Shown in pieces: positions 31,902 to 40,813 of a stretch of DNA of 64,000 bases (the first letter of the stretch is position 1; the number at the start of each line of letters is the position of its first letter). Below the pieces are notes generated by a model. That model searched no databases. It saw only the letters and a list, made by a program, of their open reading frames with translations, and was not told where the DNA came from. The translations under genes were made by a program, and so were the position numbers. This DNA comes from an uncultured Cytophagales bacterium (lineage in GTDB: Bacteria > Bacteroidota > Bacteroidia > Cytophagales > Cyclobacteriaceae). Where the stretch lies: positions 62,001 to 126,000 of the forward strand of contig CAJXNP010000006.1 in assembly GCA_913057175.1 (NCBI GenBank). The letters run 5' to 3'.

Positions 31902-33674
31902 ATGAAACGATACGCTACTTTATTTTTGACATTTGCATGGATGTTGTGTATTCAGCAAGCATATTCCCAGCATAAATTTACCATCAACCTCAATGACATC
32001 GCTGATGATCAATTTAAGGTCACGCTAGAACCTGATGGGCTTTCAGCAGAGAATGATATCTTTCAGTTTGCAGCTACTGCACCAGGGACTTACCAGATCA
32101 TGGATGTTGGCCGGTTTGTCCGATCGTTTACTGCATTTGATAAGGGCGGGAATACCCTGGAAACCGAGCAAATATCAACCAATCAGTGGAAACTTTCCGA
32201 TCCGGTCAGTACCGCCAAAATAACCTATTCCATTGCCGAGACATGGGATACACCTGTTCCGGAGCACATCATTCATTTCATGGCCGGGACTTCATTGGAA
32301 AATGATCACACATTAATCAATAACCAGGCGGTGTTGGGATATTTTCATGGCTTACAGTCACATGAAATTTGGATCAAGCTGGAATATCCTGATCAGTGGA
32401 AGCATGGTTCAGCGATGACCATGAACGATGAGGGTTATTTCACAGCCCCTGATTACGATTTTGCTGTTGATTCCCCCATTTTGTTGGGTAGGTTAAGTAC
32501 GGCTTCTATTGACGTAGAAGGCACAAAAATAGAGGTTTATACTTATTCAAAAACGGATATGATCCAATCGGACAGCATTCTGAAAGACCTTGAAGACATT
32601 TTGTTTGCCGCTTCAAAATTTACGGAAGGGCTACCAGTTGACAGGTATGTTTTCCTTTTTCATTTTGAAGACCTGGATTATGGAGCATGGGAGCACTCGT
32701 ATAGCTCAGAATATGTTTTCAAGGAAGCGCCGATGGATGAACAACGGACTCAAACATTGAGATCAGTTGTTGCGCATGAGTTTTTTCATGTAGTTACTCC
32801 TCTTAACATTCACAGCGAATTGGTTGAAGAATTCAACTTTGAAAAGCCTGTATTTTCACAGCATTTGTGGCTTTATGAAGGAGTAACTGAATGGTCAGCC
32901 TGGATGATGCAATTGCGGAATGGGATCTTATCGTTGGATGATTACCTGAAAGAGTGTACGAAGAAAATGATGATCAATGATACCTATGATTCGACTGTTT
33001 CATTGACCTACCTTGGAGAAAATGCCGCAGAATTGCAGACTCAGTATTCAAATATTTACATGAAAGGCGCCATGACGGCAACCATGCTCGATTTGTTGTT
33101 ATTGAGTGAATCAAAAGGAAAAAGGGGTTTGCGTGAAGTGATGATAGAGTTAACGGAGAAATATGGTCCCAGCACCCCATTCCCGGAAGACCAGTTCTTT
33201 GATATTTTTGTTGATATGACCTATCCTGAAGTAGAGGGTTTTATCAATGATTGTATCAAGGGCACGAAACGATTGCCTGTAAAGGAGTATTTTGCAAATG
33301 TCGGTATTGATTACCAGGAGTTTGCAGGTTATGATTCGACCAATGTGTCAATTGGAATTGGGTTGACCGTAAACAGCCAACAAAAAATTGTCATTACCCA
33401 GGTAAATGATCAGGAGAGTCCTATAATGGCTGGTGATGTTATCGATAAAATGAATGGTGTGGAAATCAGCCTGGCCAATGCACAACAGGAAATCAATAAA
33501 ATCCATTCGATGAAACCCGGAGATGAAATTGCATTTACCATGATCAGGAATGGTGATGAAGTTGAACTCAAGGCTCCTCTCAAAGCACATCGGATTACCC
33601 ATCAATTTAGAATAGAGGAGGATGTTAAGAAAAAGAAAATGAAGCTTAGAAAAAAGTGGATGACGAATTTGTAG
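31902..33674 (+). CDS. M61 family glycyl aminopeptidase-like metallopeptidase with PDZ
   Basis: A 590-residue exported protein (signal cleavage near QAYSQ, residue 23). The zinc motif HEFFH is at residues 292-296 (AHEFFHVVTPLN), and LYEGVTEW about 30 residues later supplies the third ligand Glu. N-terminal beta domain as in M61 is present from about 25 to 180, and a PDZ domain with GLTVNSQQKIVITQVNDQESP near 490 ends the protein. This is the normal M61 layout (glycyl aminopeptidases and related). It acts on peptides in the periplasm. The Lys-rich tail KKKKMKLRKKW is unusual. Confidence 0.92.
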   Translation: MKRYATLFLTFAWMLCIQQAYSQHKFTINLNDIADDQFKVTLEPDGLSAENDIFQFAATAPGTYQIMDVGRFVRSFTAFDKGGNTLETEQISTNQWKLSDPVSTAKITYSIAETWDTPVPEHIIHFMAGTSLENDHTLINNQAVLGYFHGLQSHEIWIKLEYPDQWKHGSAMTMNDEGYFTAPDYDFAVDSPILLGRLSTASIDVEGTKIEVYTYSKTDMIQSDSILKDLEDILFAASKFTEGLPVDRYVFLFHFEDLDYGAWEHSYSSEYVFKEAPMDEQRTQTLRSVVAHEFFHVVTPLNIHSELVEEFNFEKPVFSQHLWLYEGVTEWSAWMMQLRNGILSLDDYLKECTKKMMINDTYDSTVSLTYLGENAAELQTQYSNIYMKGAMTATMLDLLLLSESKGKRGLREVMIELTEKYGPSTPFPEDQFFDIFVDMTYPEVEGFINDCIKGTKRLPVKEYFANVGIDYQEFAGYDSTNVSIGIGLTVNSQQKIVITQVNDQESPIMAGDVIDKMNGVEISLANAQQEINKIHSMKPGDEIAFTMIRNGDEVELKAPLKAHRITHQFRIEEDVKKKKMKLRKKWMTNL

Positions 33675-33690
33675 CGATAGAGCAGTAGTC

Positions 33691-33715
33691 GTGGCACCAC
33701 TCGAAGTGGTGCCAC
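33691..33715. repeat. REP-type palindrome, GTGGCACCAC family
   Basis: GTGGCACCAC, TCGAA, then GTGGTGCCAC, followed by AACTAATTGC. Same flank as the palindrome at 31427. First of three adjacent palindromic elements downstream of the M61 gene. Confidence 0.75.
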
Positions 33716-33728
33716 AACTAATTGCAAA

Positions 33729-33804
33729 GTCATCCTGAAACAAGTGCAGGATCGTTAAATACTGGTAATCAGATTTAAAACGATTCTGAACTGAATTCAG
33801 AATG
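33729..33804. repeat. Two-hairpin repeat family B, copy 2
   Basis: GTCATCCTGAA..TGCAGGATCG and CGATTCTGAACTGAATTCAG, with AAATACTGGTAATC between; homologous to 18172-18248 over the full unit. Confidence 0.8.
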
Positions 33805-33812
33805 GTAGTAAT

Positions 33813-33839
33813 CATGGCATGGCTTAAAGTCATGCCATG
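33813..33839. repeat. REP-type palindrome, CATGGCATG family
   Basis: CATGGCATG, a nine-base loop, then CATGCCATG, flanked by AGTAAT and ACTAAC. Same architecture as the element at 33691 but with another stem. Confidence 0.65.
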
Positions 33840-33854
33840 ACTAACAACTGGTTT

Positions 33855-34697
33855 TTAATTGATTGGTTGTGCTAAAAAGGAGTTAATTTTCCCGTACATC
33901 CATTCAGGCTGATCGAACATGACGAAATGTTTACTGTCATCAGCGATGAAAATTTCCTTGTTTGCCAGGTTGGAATATTGACTGTCGTAATTGGTTTTTA
34001 CTACATTTTTATCAGGAAATGATGCTCCCAAAATAAGTGTCCTGGCTGTGATGCCGGAAAGCTGATCCCTTAGATCCAGTTTGAGCAAATCAGTGTAGCC
34101 ATAAACATACGTTTCCCTGTCAGCCTTCAAAATCCAGCTTTTAATCTCATTTTGTTTTTCAGGATTAGACGTCATGTTTTGTGCCATTCCTGATGCCATT
34201 TGATTGAAAGCCTGTTCGTCCATGTTCAACATTTGCTGGTTGTACGGACTGTCATATTGTAATGCGCTTGCAGGTACACCTGGCATCATCAGCTCACGTA
34301 TGCAGGGAATCGATTCAACCAGGATCAGCGTAGAAACCTTTTCTGGAAGGGCAAGGGCAATATCAATTGCCAGATTTCCTCCCATGCTGTGTCCGATAAT
34401 GGTAACATTCGATAGATCTTCTTCCTGGATGTAATTCACGATCTGGTCTTTTAATGGTGAATACCAGGGAGTTCCGATTGGCTCTACACCACCAAATCCG
34501 GCGTAAGTAAAAACATGGCTTTCAAATTGGCCGTCCAGGTGGCGGATGGTTTCATCCCAAACGGAACCGGGAGTCGTGAAACCGGGGAGAAAAACGATGG
34601 CGTTTCCTTCCCCACTTTTTTCAACTTTAAATGCGTTCTGACTAAAGCAAAAATGGGCCAGCAGAATTAATGTCAATGCGATAATAATAGTTTTCAT
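33855..34697 (-). CDS. Alpha/beta hydrolase, secreted
   Basis: A 280-residue exported protein (signal cleavage near CFSQ, residue 20). It has the oxyanion segment VFLPGFTTPGSVWDE and the nucleophile elbow GHSMGGN near residue 100; the catalytic His is in SKHFVMFDQPEW near the C terminus. The cap region after the elbow is normal. It is an esterase/lipase- or epoxide-type hydrolase of unknown substrate. The gene converges on the M61 peptidase, with the palindromic element cluster in between. Confidence 0.87.
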   Translation of the reverse strand: MKTIIIALTLILLAHFCFSQNAFKVEKSGEGNAIVFLPGFTTPGSVWDETIRHLDGQFESHVFTYAGFGGVEPIGTPWYSPLKDQIVNYIQEEDLSNVTIIGHSMGGNLAIDIALALPEKVSTLILVESIPCIRELMMPGVPASALQYDSPYNQQMLNMDEQAFNQMASGMAQNMTSNPEKQNEIKSWILKADRETYVYGYTDLLKLDLRDQLSGITARTLILGASFPDKNVVKTNYDSQYSNLANKEIFIADDSKHFVMFDQPEWMYGKINSFLAQPIN

Positions 34698-35035
34698 GAT
34701 TGTTAAATTTTATAGTGATTAATTTTTTTGATGATGTGAAGATGGGACAAACCATGAAAGCGATCGTTCGCATTTTTAATCTGGAACGTATTGGTGAGAT
34801 TCGGAACGTAAGGGGGAAAAATATTTGAAAAGGAAGGAAGTTTGTTGTTGCAAGTATGATAGACCAAAACCTAATAATATTTCAAATTAACGAACCTGAT
34901 GTCAATTGTTTGGATGCAAAAGTATTTGATTGAGGTGAGCGCAAGCAGGCGCTTGCATGGTCAACAAGGTGAAACCACCTCATTTTGCGGTAAGTATTCA
35001 TCAATTTTCGAGGCTTTTCGTACCAGTTATTTTTT

Positions 35036-35266
35036 CTGGTTTTATTTTTCGATGGATTTTAATAATTGAATTTGGCCTTATTAATCAAAGGAGATAATCT
35101 ATACCGCGGTCAGGAAGCTGTTTTTAATATTGTGATTCAATTGAATGGGGCATGGAAATTACTTTATGCACTGAAGATCTTTCCACAATTTATGCGTAAA
35201 GGGGTTTATCACATTATATCAAAATATCGTCACAATTCTTACGTTCAAAGCCTTATGTCAAGATAA
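35036..35266 (+). pseudogene. DCC-family (DUF393) protein remnant
   Basis: In the 872-bp gap 34698-35569, one frame reads VLFFDGF, two stops, and then ALLIKGDNLYRGQEAVFNIV, LNGAWKLLYALKIFP and FMRKGVYHII up to the stop at 35264. The second part matches the conserved C-terminal two thirds of DCC-family (thiol-disulfide oxidoreductase-like) proteins as I know them; the FFDG piece fits their start, whose CxxC is missing. I read it as a gene with an internal deletion of about 30 codons. The remaining gap holds only a GC hairpin near 34933 (GCGCAAGCAGGCGCTTGC). Confidence 0.55.
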
Positions 35267-35587
35267 TGTAGACATGAGGCCAGCTGATTCAATCAATAAA
35301 CTCTTCTTTTAAAATTCCCTTTTCTGTCCCCTGATATGGTGGGTAAATAATTCCGCAGTCAGGCACTATTTTTCCACATCAAAATAAAGATGAGTACTGT
35401 TTTTTACCTCGATGAATGGGTGTTTATGTAATTCTTTTGCTCACTAATTGCCTTTTTTGACAATCTATGGGGGATTACATGATAAGTGACGATACGATGG
35501 CTTGATTTGTGAAAGTATAGCAATGATTCCGGCTATTTAAATAGTTGGAAATTTATTGATTCAAAACACATGAACAACCAAAAAGCT

Positions 35588-35791
35588 ATGAAACAAACGA
35601 TCAAAAAAATCCTCTCCATACTAGGTATGTTGAGTTTTATCTTTGTATTCTCCTGTACGGATCCCAAAAACCAGGAACAACAGGATGAGGGAAATGACAT
35701 GAGAAATCGAGAAGAACCCGGAATGTTAAATGACAGAGATACAACGGATCAAAGAATGGAAGACTATGACAGTGATACTACAGGGATGTAG
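35588..35791 (+). CDS. Small acidic lipoprotein
   Basis: From the ATG at 35588, 67 residues: a lipoprotein signal (FVFSC) and a mature part of about 45 residues that is almost all Asp, Glu, Asn, Arg and Thr (MRNREEPGMLNDRDTTDQ). No fold or family is recognisable. Such short charged lipoproteins are common near stress genes in Bacteroidota. Convergent with the DUF748 gene. Confidence 0.6.
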   Translation: MKQTIKKILSILGMLSFIFVFSCTDPKNQEQQDEGNDMRNREEPGMLNDRDTTDQRMEDYDSDTTGM

Positions 35792-35860
35792 TCTTAGCAT
35801 TCTTACAGCTAACAGCTAATGGTTTGAAATCAGATTTAGCGAGAGGACATATACCCATGT

Positions 35861-36931
35861 TTATGTTTGGTCGTTAAATTTGATTTCTCCTTCTACCTGT
35901 TTGGAGAAAGCTTCAATAAAAGCATTTCTAAATATATTGGTTATCGTTGGCCACAGCGGTGTGTCAGGATTATTTAAATTTCCGGTAATCGGAATTTTTG
36001 TGGCCACTTGGTCTTTTTGCTGGTTTTCTAATCCTTCGCTAAACAGACCGACAATTCCTTCCCAAATAGTTTGAAGGAAGTTTTTATCCTTTATGTCTTC
36101 CTGAATGTTAAGAATTTCCACCTCATCAAAGATTGGTTTAATGTACCCGTCTAAATTTCCGTCATTAATAGTCACCTCGGTATAGACGTTGAAACTTCCT
36201 TTTTCAACATCAAAATTGCCATACACCTTAAAAAAATCATTCAGCGCAGGTAAGTCCACATTTTCGAACGATAGATCCGCATCAACATCCGGGATCTCTT
36301 TAAGAAAGTTCATTTTCATATCCAGACTAAGCGCTCCACCGCCAATAGAAGTAGTATTTGCGTTGATTGTAGAAGGGAGGGTATTGGTCTTGTCTTCCAC
36401 ATTGCTGATATTTAAGGCAGTCAGTTGGATGTCGTTCATGCTTAAGTCAACCTGAGGTTCGCTTGAAAAGTTGAGAAACGAGAGTTCGCCATTTTCTATT
36501 ACAAATTCATTAATGGTCAAAGGCATGAGGTCCTTTAAGGTTTCCAGCCAATTTGTGCTGTCTTTTTCTTTTACCTTTTCGTCTCCACTATCCTGTTCAT
36601 CTGTGGTGAAATTAAGTTTAGGGTGAATTAGCGTTACATCCCCGACAATAGCCCCTTTAAATATCGCATTCCAATCTACAGACAGGTCCATTCTTTTAAT
36701 ATAAATAAAGGGCACGGGATTTTTTTCCTTAAGTTTTTCGATGGTAATCTCGTCGATCACGTAAGCGCCCCGGTATAAGTTTAGGTCTACGTCTTCAATC
36801 TTTCCTTGATAGCCTTCAAGGTCGGAAAGGACATTATTCACATACTTTTCGACGAAGGTTGGCAGAGCCAGCCGTATGGCTACAAGTACCACCACGATAG
36901 AGATGACAGTGATTATAGTTTTTCTTTTCAT
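35861..36931 (-). CDS. DUF748/AsmA-like envelope protein
   Basis: A 356-residue protein with an N-terminal signal anchor (ITVISIVVVLVAIRLALP), then repeated beta strands with the pattern typical of DUF748 and AsmA-like proteins: YRGAYVIDEITIEKL, MDLSVDWNAIFKGAIVGDVTL and FVIENGELSFLNF. Such proteins span or line the periplasm and take part in lipid transport or membrane homeostasis. It is short for the family, with one DUF748 unit. It lies 11 bp downstream of the SDR gene and the two are probably co-transcribed. Confidence 0.82.
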   Translation of the reverse strand: MKRKTIITVISIVVVLVAIRLALPTFVEKYVNNVLSDLEGYQGKIEDVDLNLYRGAYVIDEITIEKLKEKNPVPFIYIKRMDLSVDWNAIFKGAIVGDVTLIHPKLNFTTDEQDSGDEKVKEKDSTNWLETLKDLMPLTINEFVIENGELSFLNFSSEPQVDLSMNDIQLTALNISNVEDKTNTLPSTINANTTSIGGGALSLDMKMNFLKEIPDVDADLSFENVDLPALNDFFKVYGNFDVEKGSFNVYTEVTINDGNLDGYIKPIFDEVEILNIQEDIKDKNFLQTIWEGIVGLFSEGLENQQKDQVATKIPITGNLNNPDTPLWPTITNIFRNAFIEAFSKQVEGEIKFNDQT

Positions 36932-36942
36932 AATAATGTATT

Positions 36943-37809
36943 TTAACTTTGCATCGTTGCCCCACCATTAGGATGCAAGACCTGTCCGGTCATGTATGAA
37001 GCATCTTCCGACGCCAGGAAAACATAACATGGAGCAACTTCGCAAGGTTGGCCAGGTCTTTTAAACAAGGTGTCTTTTCCGAATTTTTCCACTTCTTCCT
37101 TATCAAAAGTTGATGGTATAAGGGGAGTCCAGATAGGTCCGGGAGCCACACCATTTACTCGTATTTTTCTATCCGCCAGGTTTTGAGCCAATGATCTGGT
37201 AAATGCGATCCTGGCTCCGTTTGTTGCAGAGTAATCCAAAAAGCGATCACTACCCCTGTACCCGGTGACACTGTTGGTATTGATGATGCAATCTCCCTCC
37301 TTCAAATATTGTAAGGCAGGGATGGTCAAATAATATAAAGCAAAGACATTGGTTTGGAATGTCTTTTTCATTAAGTCAAGATCAAGATCCTCAGGACGAT
37401 CAGTAGGATGTTGTTCGCCAGCATGATTGACCAGAATGTTTAACACGCCAAAGTGGGTCACGATCTTTTTTATGGCTTCATGGCAAAACTCTTTGTCATT
37501 GATGTCTCCTTTAAAGTAAATGCATTCCCTGTTTTCTTTTTTTACCAGCTCTTTGGTGTCTTCTGCATCTTTATCTTCGCTGAGATATACAAAAGCTATA
37601 TTCGCACCCTCCCTGGCAAAATGGACAGCAATCGACCTGCCGATACCGCTGTCTCCCCCTGTGATAACAGCGGTTTTATTCAGGAGCTTTTCACTACCTT
37701 TGTAATTGTCCCTGATGTAAACTGGTTGGGGGTCCATTTTATATTCATGACCGGGTGTTGATTGTGTCTGGCCATGGACCTCTTCGGAAACATCTTTGTA
37801 ATTAGCCAT
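36943..37809 (-). CDS. SDR-family protein lacking the catalytic lysine
   Basis: A 288-residue protein of the stress-linked SDR group (YghA/YdaD type) with the long N-terminal extension. The cofactor site GGDSGIGRS (residues 51-59) is intact, but the catalytic YxxxK motif reads YSATN: Tyr193 is kept and Lys197 is Asn (codon AAC). The NNAG block is also altered to NHAG. An AAA/AAG to AAC change by one base explains the loss. It may be a decaying oxidoreductase or keep a binding role. Cytoplasmic. Neighbours are stress genes (TopIB, DUF748). Confidence 0.88.
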   Translation of the reverse strand: MANYKDVSEEVHGQTQSTPGHEYKMDPQPVYIRDNYKGSEKLLNKTAVITGGDSGIGRSIAVHFAREGANIAFVYLSEDKDAEDTKELVKKENRECIYFKGDINDKEFCHEAIKKIVTHFGVLNILVNHAGEQHPTDRPEDLDLDLMKKTFQTNVFALYYLTIPALQYLKEGDCIINTNSVTGYRGSDRFLDYSATNGARIAFTRSLAQNLADRKIRVNGVAPGPIWTPLIPSTFDKEEVEKFGKDTLFKRPGQPCEVAPCYVFLASEDASYMTGQVLHPNGGATMQS

Positions 37810-37954
37810 GTTGATATTGTTTTTTCAATAAGGAGTTTCTTTCATTATTGGAAAATATTGTGCCAGGGATCTGCCCATGTATTTTCATTCATATTTGTGA
37901 CTTATTGGTCAGTGATGGTATTCAGGTGTGTAAAAAGACTACAATTTTGTCTTT

Positions 37955-38983
37955 TTAATTCGCTGATTCAAGAATCGACAGGACCAGCTTTTCCTCGTAT
38001 TTTAATTTTTTTGGTTTGTCCTTTACCTTAAATTTTTTTGAGGAATAATCTTCATCTAAAAGCGCACTAAGGACAGTAGGGTGTATGTAGTACTTTTCAC
38101 AAACAGAGATAGTATTGTCAAGTTCTTTTGCTACTTCCTTGACAATAGAGCGTTTTAATTTTAGTCTTTTATTCTCTTTGACCTTTTGCAAGGCAATCGG
38201 GTAATTTTTTATTGCAAGCACAGTAGCGCCCCAGGTTCGGAAATTTTTGCTGGTAAAATTCTCACCGCTTATTTTATTCAGGTATTCGTTTACGTCTTTT
38301 GATTCGACCGGAATGGTTTTGCCGCTTTTGTCTTCGTATCTGAAGACCTCATATCCGCTTAATTCTGAGCATTCTTTAATCAGTCTTTTAAATCGTTTAC
38401 TTTTCAGCTTGACTGTTTTATATTTTTGACTTTTGGCTTTGTATTTGAATAAAATTCCATCCTGAAGGATTTCGAGGTTTTTTCTTCTTAAAGTTGTCAG
38501 GCCATAAGTGCCATGAAGATCCTGGTAAATTTTATTACCGATTCTAATATATGTTTCATCGAGAATGCTGACGATCAAAGCGATAACTTTTTCTTTATGC
38601 CAGCCTTTTTTGCGAAGATGAGATTTTACCTTCTTTCTTATTTCGGTAAGTGCATAACCGAATTCGAGAAGTTTTTGAAATTTTAAGTTTTGTTGATGTG
38701 CTGTCCACTCCTTGTGATATAAGTATTGTTTTCTTCCCATTTCGTCAAGGCCCGTTGCCTGCAAATAACCATTTGGCGATTGACAGATCCAGACGTCCTT
38801 CCACATGGGAGGGATGCTCAGGTTTTCTATCCTATTAATAGCGGATTTTTGGCTGATCTTTTTTTGATTTTTATCGAAATAAATAAATCTTCTTCCTTGC
38901 TTTTTCCTTTGGATCCCCGGAGTATCATGGGCAACATATATTAACCCGGTTTTACTACATTTTTCTTTGCCATTGATTTTCAT
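37955..38983 (-). CDS. DNA topoisomerase IB, poxvirus-like
   Basis: A 342-residue bacterial TopIB. The N-terminal domain has GRRFIYFDKN and PPMWKDVWIC; the catalytic domain has IRIGNKIYQ, HGTYGLTTLR (Arg), KSGK (Lys) and the catalytic Tyr299 in KYYIHP, where most relatives have a small residue before this Tyr. It relaxes supercoils by a 3'-phosphotyrosine intermediate and is usually a stress or accessory enzyme in bacteria. The gene stands alone upstream of the SDR gene. Confidence 0.93.
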   Translation of the reverse strand: MKINGKEKCSKTGLIYVAHDTPGIQRKKQGRRFIYFDKNQKKISQKSAINRIENLSIPPMWKDVWICQSPNGYLQATGLDEMGRKQYLYHKEWTAHQQNLKFQKLLEFGYALTEIRKKVKSHLRKKGWHKEKVIALIVSILDETYIRIGNKIYQDLHGTYGLTTLRRKNLEILQDGILFKYKAKSQKYKTVKLKSKRFKRLIKECSELSGYEVFRYEDKSGKTIPVESKDVNEYLNKISGENFTSKNFRTWGATVLAIKNYPIALQKVKENKRLKLKRSIVKEVAKELDNTISVCEKYYIHPTVLSALLDEDYSSKKFKVKDKPKKLKYEEKLVLSILESAN

Positions 38984-39305
38984 ACCTTCAGTTTAAGCAA
39001 CAACACAAATGAGCAGTTTCCAGGCCAAATTTATTTGGCATTCCAAATGATTGGAAGGTTATTAAAAATGCTATTAAAAAAGGGGGCTATTGTTAATATC
39101 CCTATATGGGAGCCTGGGGTATATTGAGAATATTTCACCACAATGTGTGCTTTTTATCCTCAAATATTATTCGATTAGTTTGATATTATTCATTATTAAA
39201 TATTTGAATTTCAATTGAATATGTAATTGGTTGATTACTTTCATTTAAGGCATCAAACTTGGCTATAGGTTTTGAAAAATTATTTGAAACTTAAAAAATT
39301 TTGAC
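38984..39305. other. AT-rich intergenic region, no gene seen
   Basis: The 322 bp separate the divergent TopIB and DUF892 genes and must carry both promoters. I see no hairpin, repeat or small gene that can be supported. Confidence 0.5.
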
Positions 39306-39809
39306 ATGGGACAAACGCAAATTAAAACTTTCAAGGATCTGTTTATCCATGAGTTAAAGGATCTTTACAGTGCAGAAAGCCAGTTGATAAAGGCACTTCC
39401 TAAAATGGCAGAAACGGCAAGCTCTGATAAGCTGAAAAATGCCTATAATTCTCATTTGGATGAAACAAAAATGCACAAGGAACGATTAGAAAAAATTTCT
39501 AAATCCCTTGGCATAACCCTTAAAGGTGAAACATGTGAGGCAATGAAGGGATTGATAGAGGAAGGTGAAGAAATAATAAACGCTGATGCTCCGGCAAATA
39601 TTAAAGACGCAGCTCTGATTGCAGCTGCCCAGCGAGTGGAGCATTATGAAATTGCAGGATACGGTACAGCAGTTTATTATGCTGATATGTTGGATGAGAG
39701 TGAGGCTTCAGACCTACTTTCAAAAACACTTGATGAAGAGAAATCTGCCGATGCTAAATTGAACAGAATAGCCATAAAATCAGTCAATGTGAAGGCAGAA
39801 GCTGTCTAG
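39306..39809 (+). CDS. DUF892 ferritin-like protein (YciE/YciF type)
   Basis: A 167-residue four-helix protein with the family start FKDLFIHELKDLYSAESQLIKALPKM and the second half ALIAAAQRVEHYEIAGYGT; Glu and His residues in these helices form the di-metal site of ferritin-like folds. Members are induced by stress in many bacteria, but their activity is unclear. It has its own terminator about 150 bp downstream. Length is normal. Confidence 0.92.
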   Translation: MGQTQIKTFKDLFIHELKDLYSAESQLIKALPKMAETASSDKLKNAYNSHLDETKMHKERLEKISKSLGITLKGETCEAMKGLIEEGEEIINADAPANIKDAALIAAAQRVEHYEIAGYGTAVYYADMLDESEASDLLSKTLDEEKSADAKLNRIAIKSVNVKAEAV

Positions 39810-39955
39810 ATATAATCAAAGACCTTTTGGTTGGGTTTTTATGCTGTTGCCACTCCGGACTCATGGCTTAGGGGGTGGTAACAGTTTTTTCCTATCTGGA
39901 ATTTGGGTTTGATATACTTAAGATATTCCATTAATGGAAATAATTGGTTTGAGTG

Positions 39956-39990
39956 AAAAAACCGCTTAATAAACGTTTAGGCGGTTTTTT
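39956..39990 (+). terminator. Rho-independent terminator
   Basis: A-rich tract, ACCGC stem with a loop of about 15 nt, GGCGGT and a run of six T. Symmetric A and T tracts allow it to act on both strands. Confidence 0.85.
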
Positions 39991-40079
39991 ATATACAACT
40001 TGTTACTTGAAATTTTGAAGAATACGATAATAAAAATCAATTCACCCATCAACAAAAAAGCCCCTCAAATACTTGAGTG

Positions 40080-40190
40080 GCCTTAAAAGCGGTCTGGACG
40101 GGGCGGCAGGGGAGGAAAAACTCAGGGTGCTGGCTACAGGTGACGGGTCGGCAATGGGCGGCAGACCTGTAGGGAGAAGTGCCCATGACT
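40080..40190. other. GC-rich structured patch with 8-bp inverted repeat
   Basis: This stretch is far richer in G (GGACGGGGCGGCAGGGGAGG) than its surroundings. CTACAGGT at 40134-40141 pairs with ACCTGTAG at 40165-40172. A sharp composition change and complementarity suggest a small RNA or the edge of an inserted segment. I could not match it to a known RNA. Confidence 0.4.
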
Positions 40191-40191
40191 A

Positions 40192-40708
40192 AACACCGCT
40201 GAACCAACAATGTTCATTTGTGTAAGAATGATTCCAGATGACCAGAAGGGAGGAAGTACAACGATTGATGCTGAAAATCAGTTTCACTATAAATTTTTTC
40301 AACTACTTTAAGCTGTATACTACCTTTCTATTGGATCATGCGATTGATTACCAGTACTATAACTATTCAACCTAATTTCTTACCTCTATGGATAAATTTG
40401 ATCATATCATTCTTTGTACCGAACAGGCTACCGGAACATTGCTGGGCAAGTTAATACCAACCAACAAAAAAATTACCGTAGTAGAAGGAGGAAAAATTGG
40501 TGGAAGTTGCATAAACTATGGTTTTACTCCCACAAAAACACTTGTTGCTTCCGCATGCGCCATTCATGTTGCAAGACGTGGTAGTGAATTCGGATTCAAA
40601 ACAGGCCCTGTTGAAATCGACTATTCCAGTGTAAGAGAGCGAATGAAGAAGATCAGGAATTCGAGTAGTGATGGATCAACGAAATTGATAGAGTCCAATC
40701 TAAATGTG
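40192..40708 (+). repeat. Direct repeat, left copy (leader plus start of reductase gene)
   Basis: From ACACCGCTGA to AAATGTG this 517-bp segment is homologous to 50321-50832. It holds the leader of the flavoprotein gene (shared GGGAGGAAGT, TTTTTTCAACTA, AAGCTGTATACTACCT and TTGGATCAT blocks) and its first 107 codons. Confidence 0.88.
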
Positions 40709-40723
40709 TGGAAGGTCAAATGA
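40388..40723 (+). pseudogene. Truncated duplicate of the mercuric-reductase-like gene
   Basis: The 111-residue frame is about 85% identical to the first 107 residues of the intact protein encoded at 50512; the last four residues (WKVK) come from unrelated DNA after the repeat end at 40708. Decay is at functional sites: the FAD-binding start ILGTG has become ILCTE, and the second redox cysteine is Phe (GGSCINYGFTPTK), so no disulfide can form. The dimer and NADPH domains are missing. It is therefore a gene relic rather than a working protein. Confidence 0.9.
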
Positions 40724-40813
40724 ATCGCAAGTCAGAACTTTTAAATAAACCCAATATTTATTGATAAAATGAGCCTTAGAAAAACCGTTGAATTAACAAG
40801 CAGTGTTTGTTAG

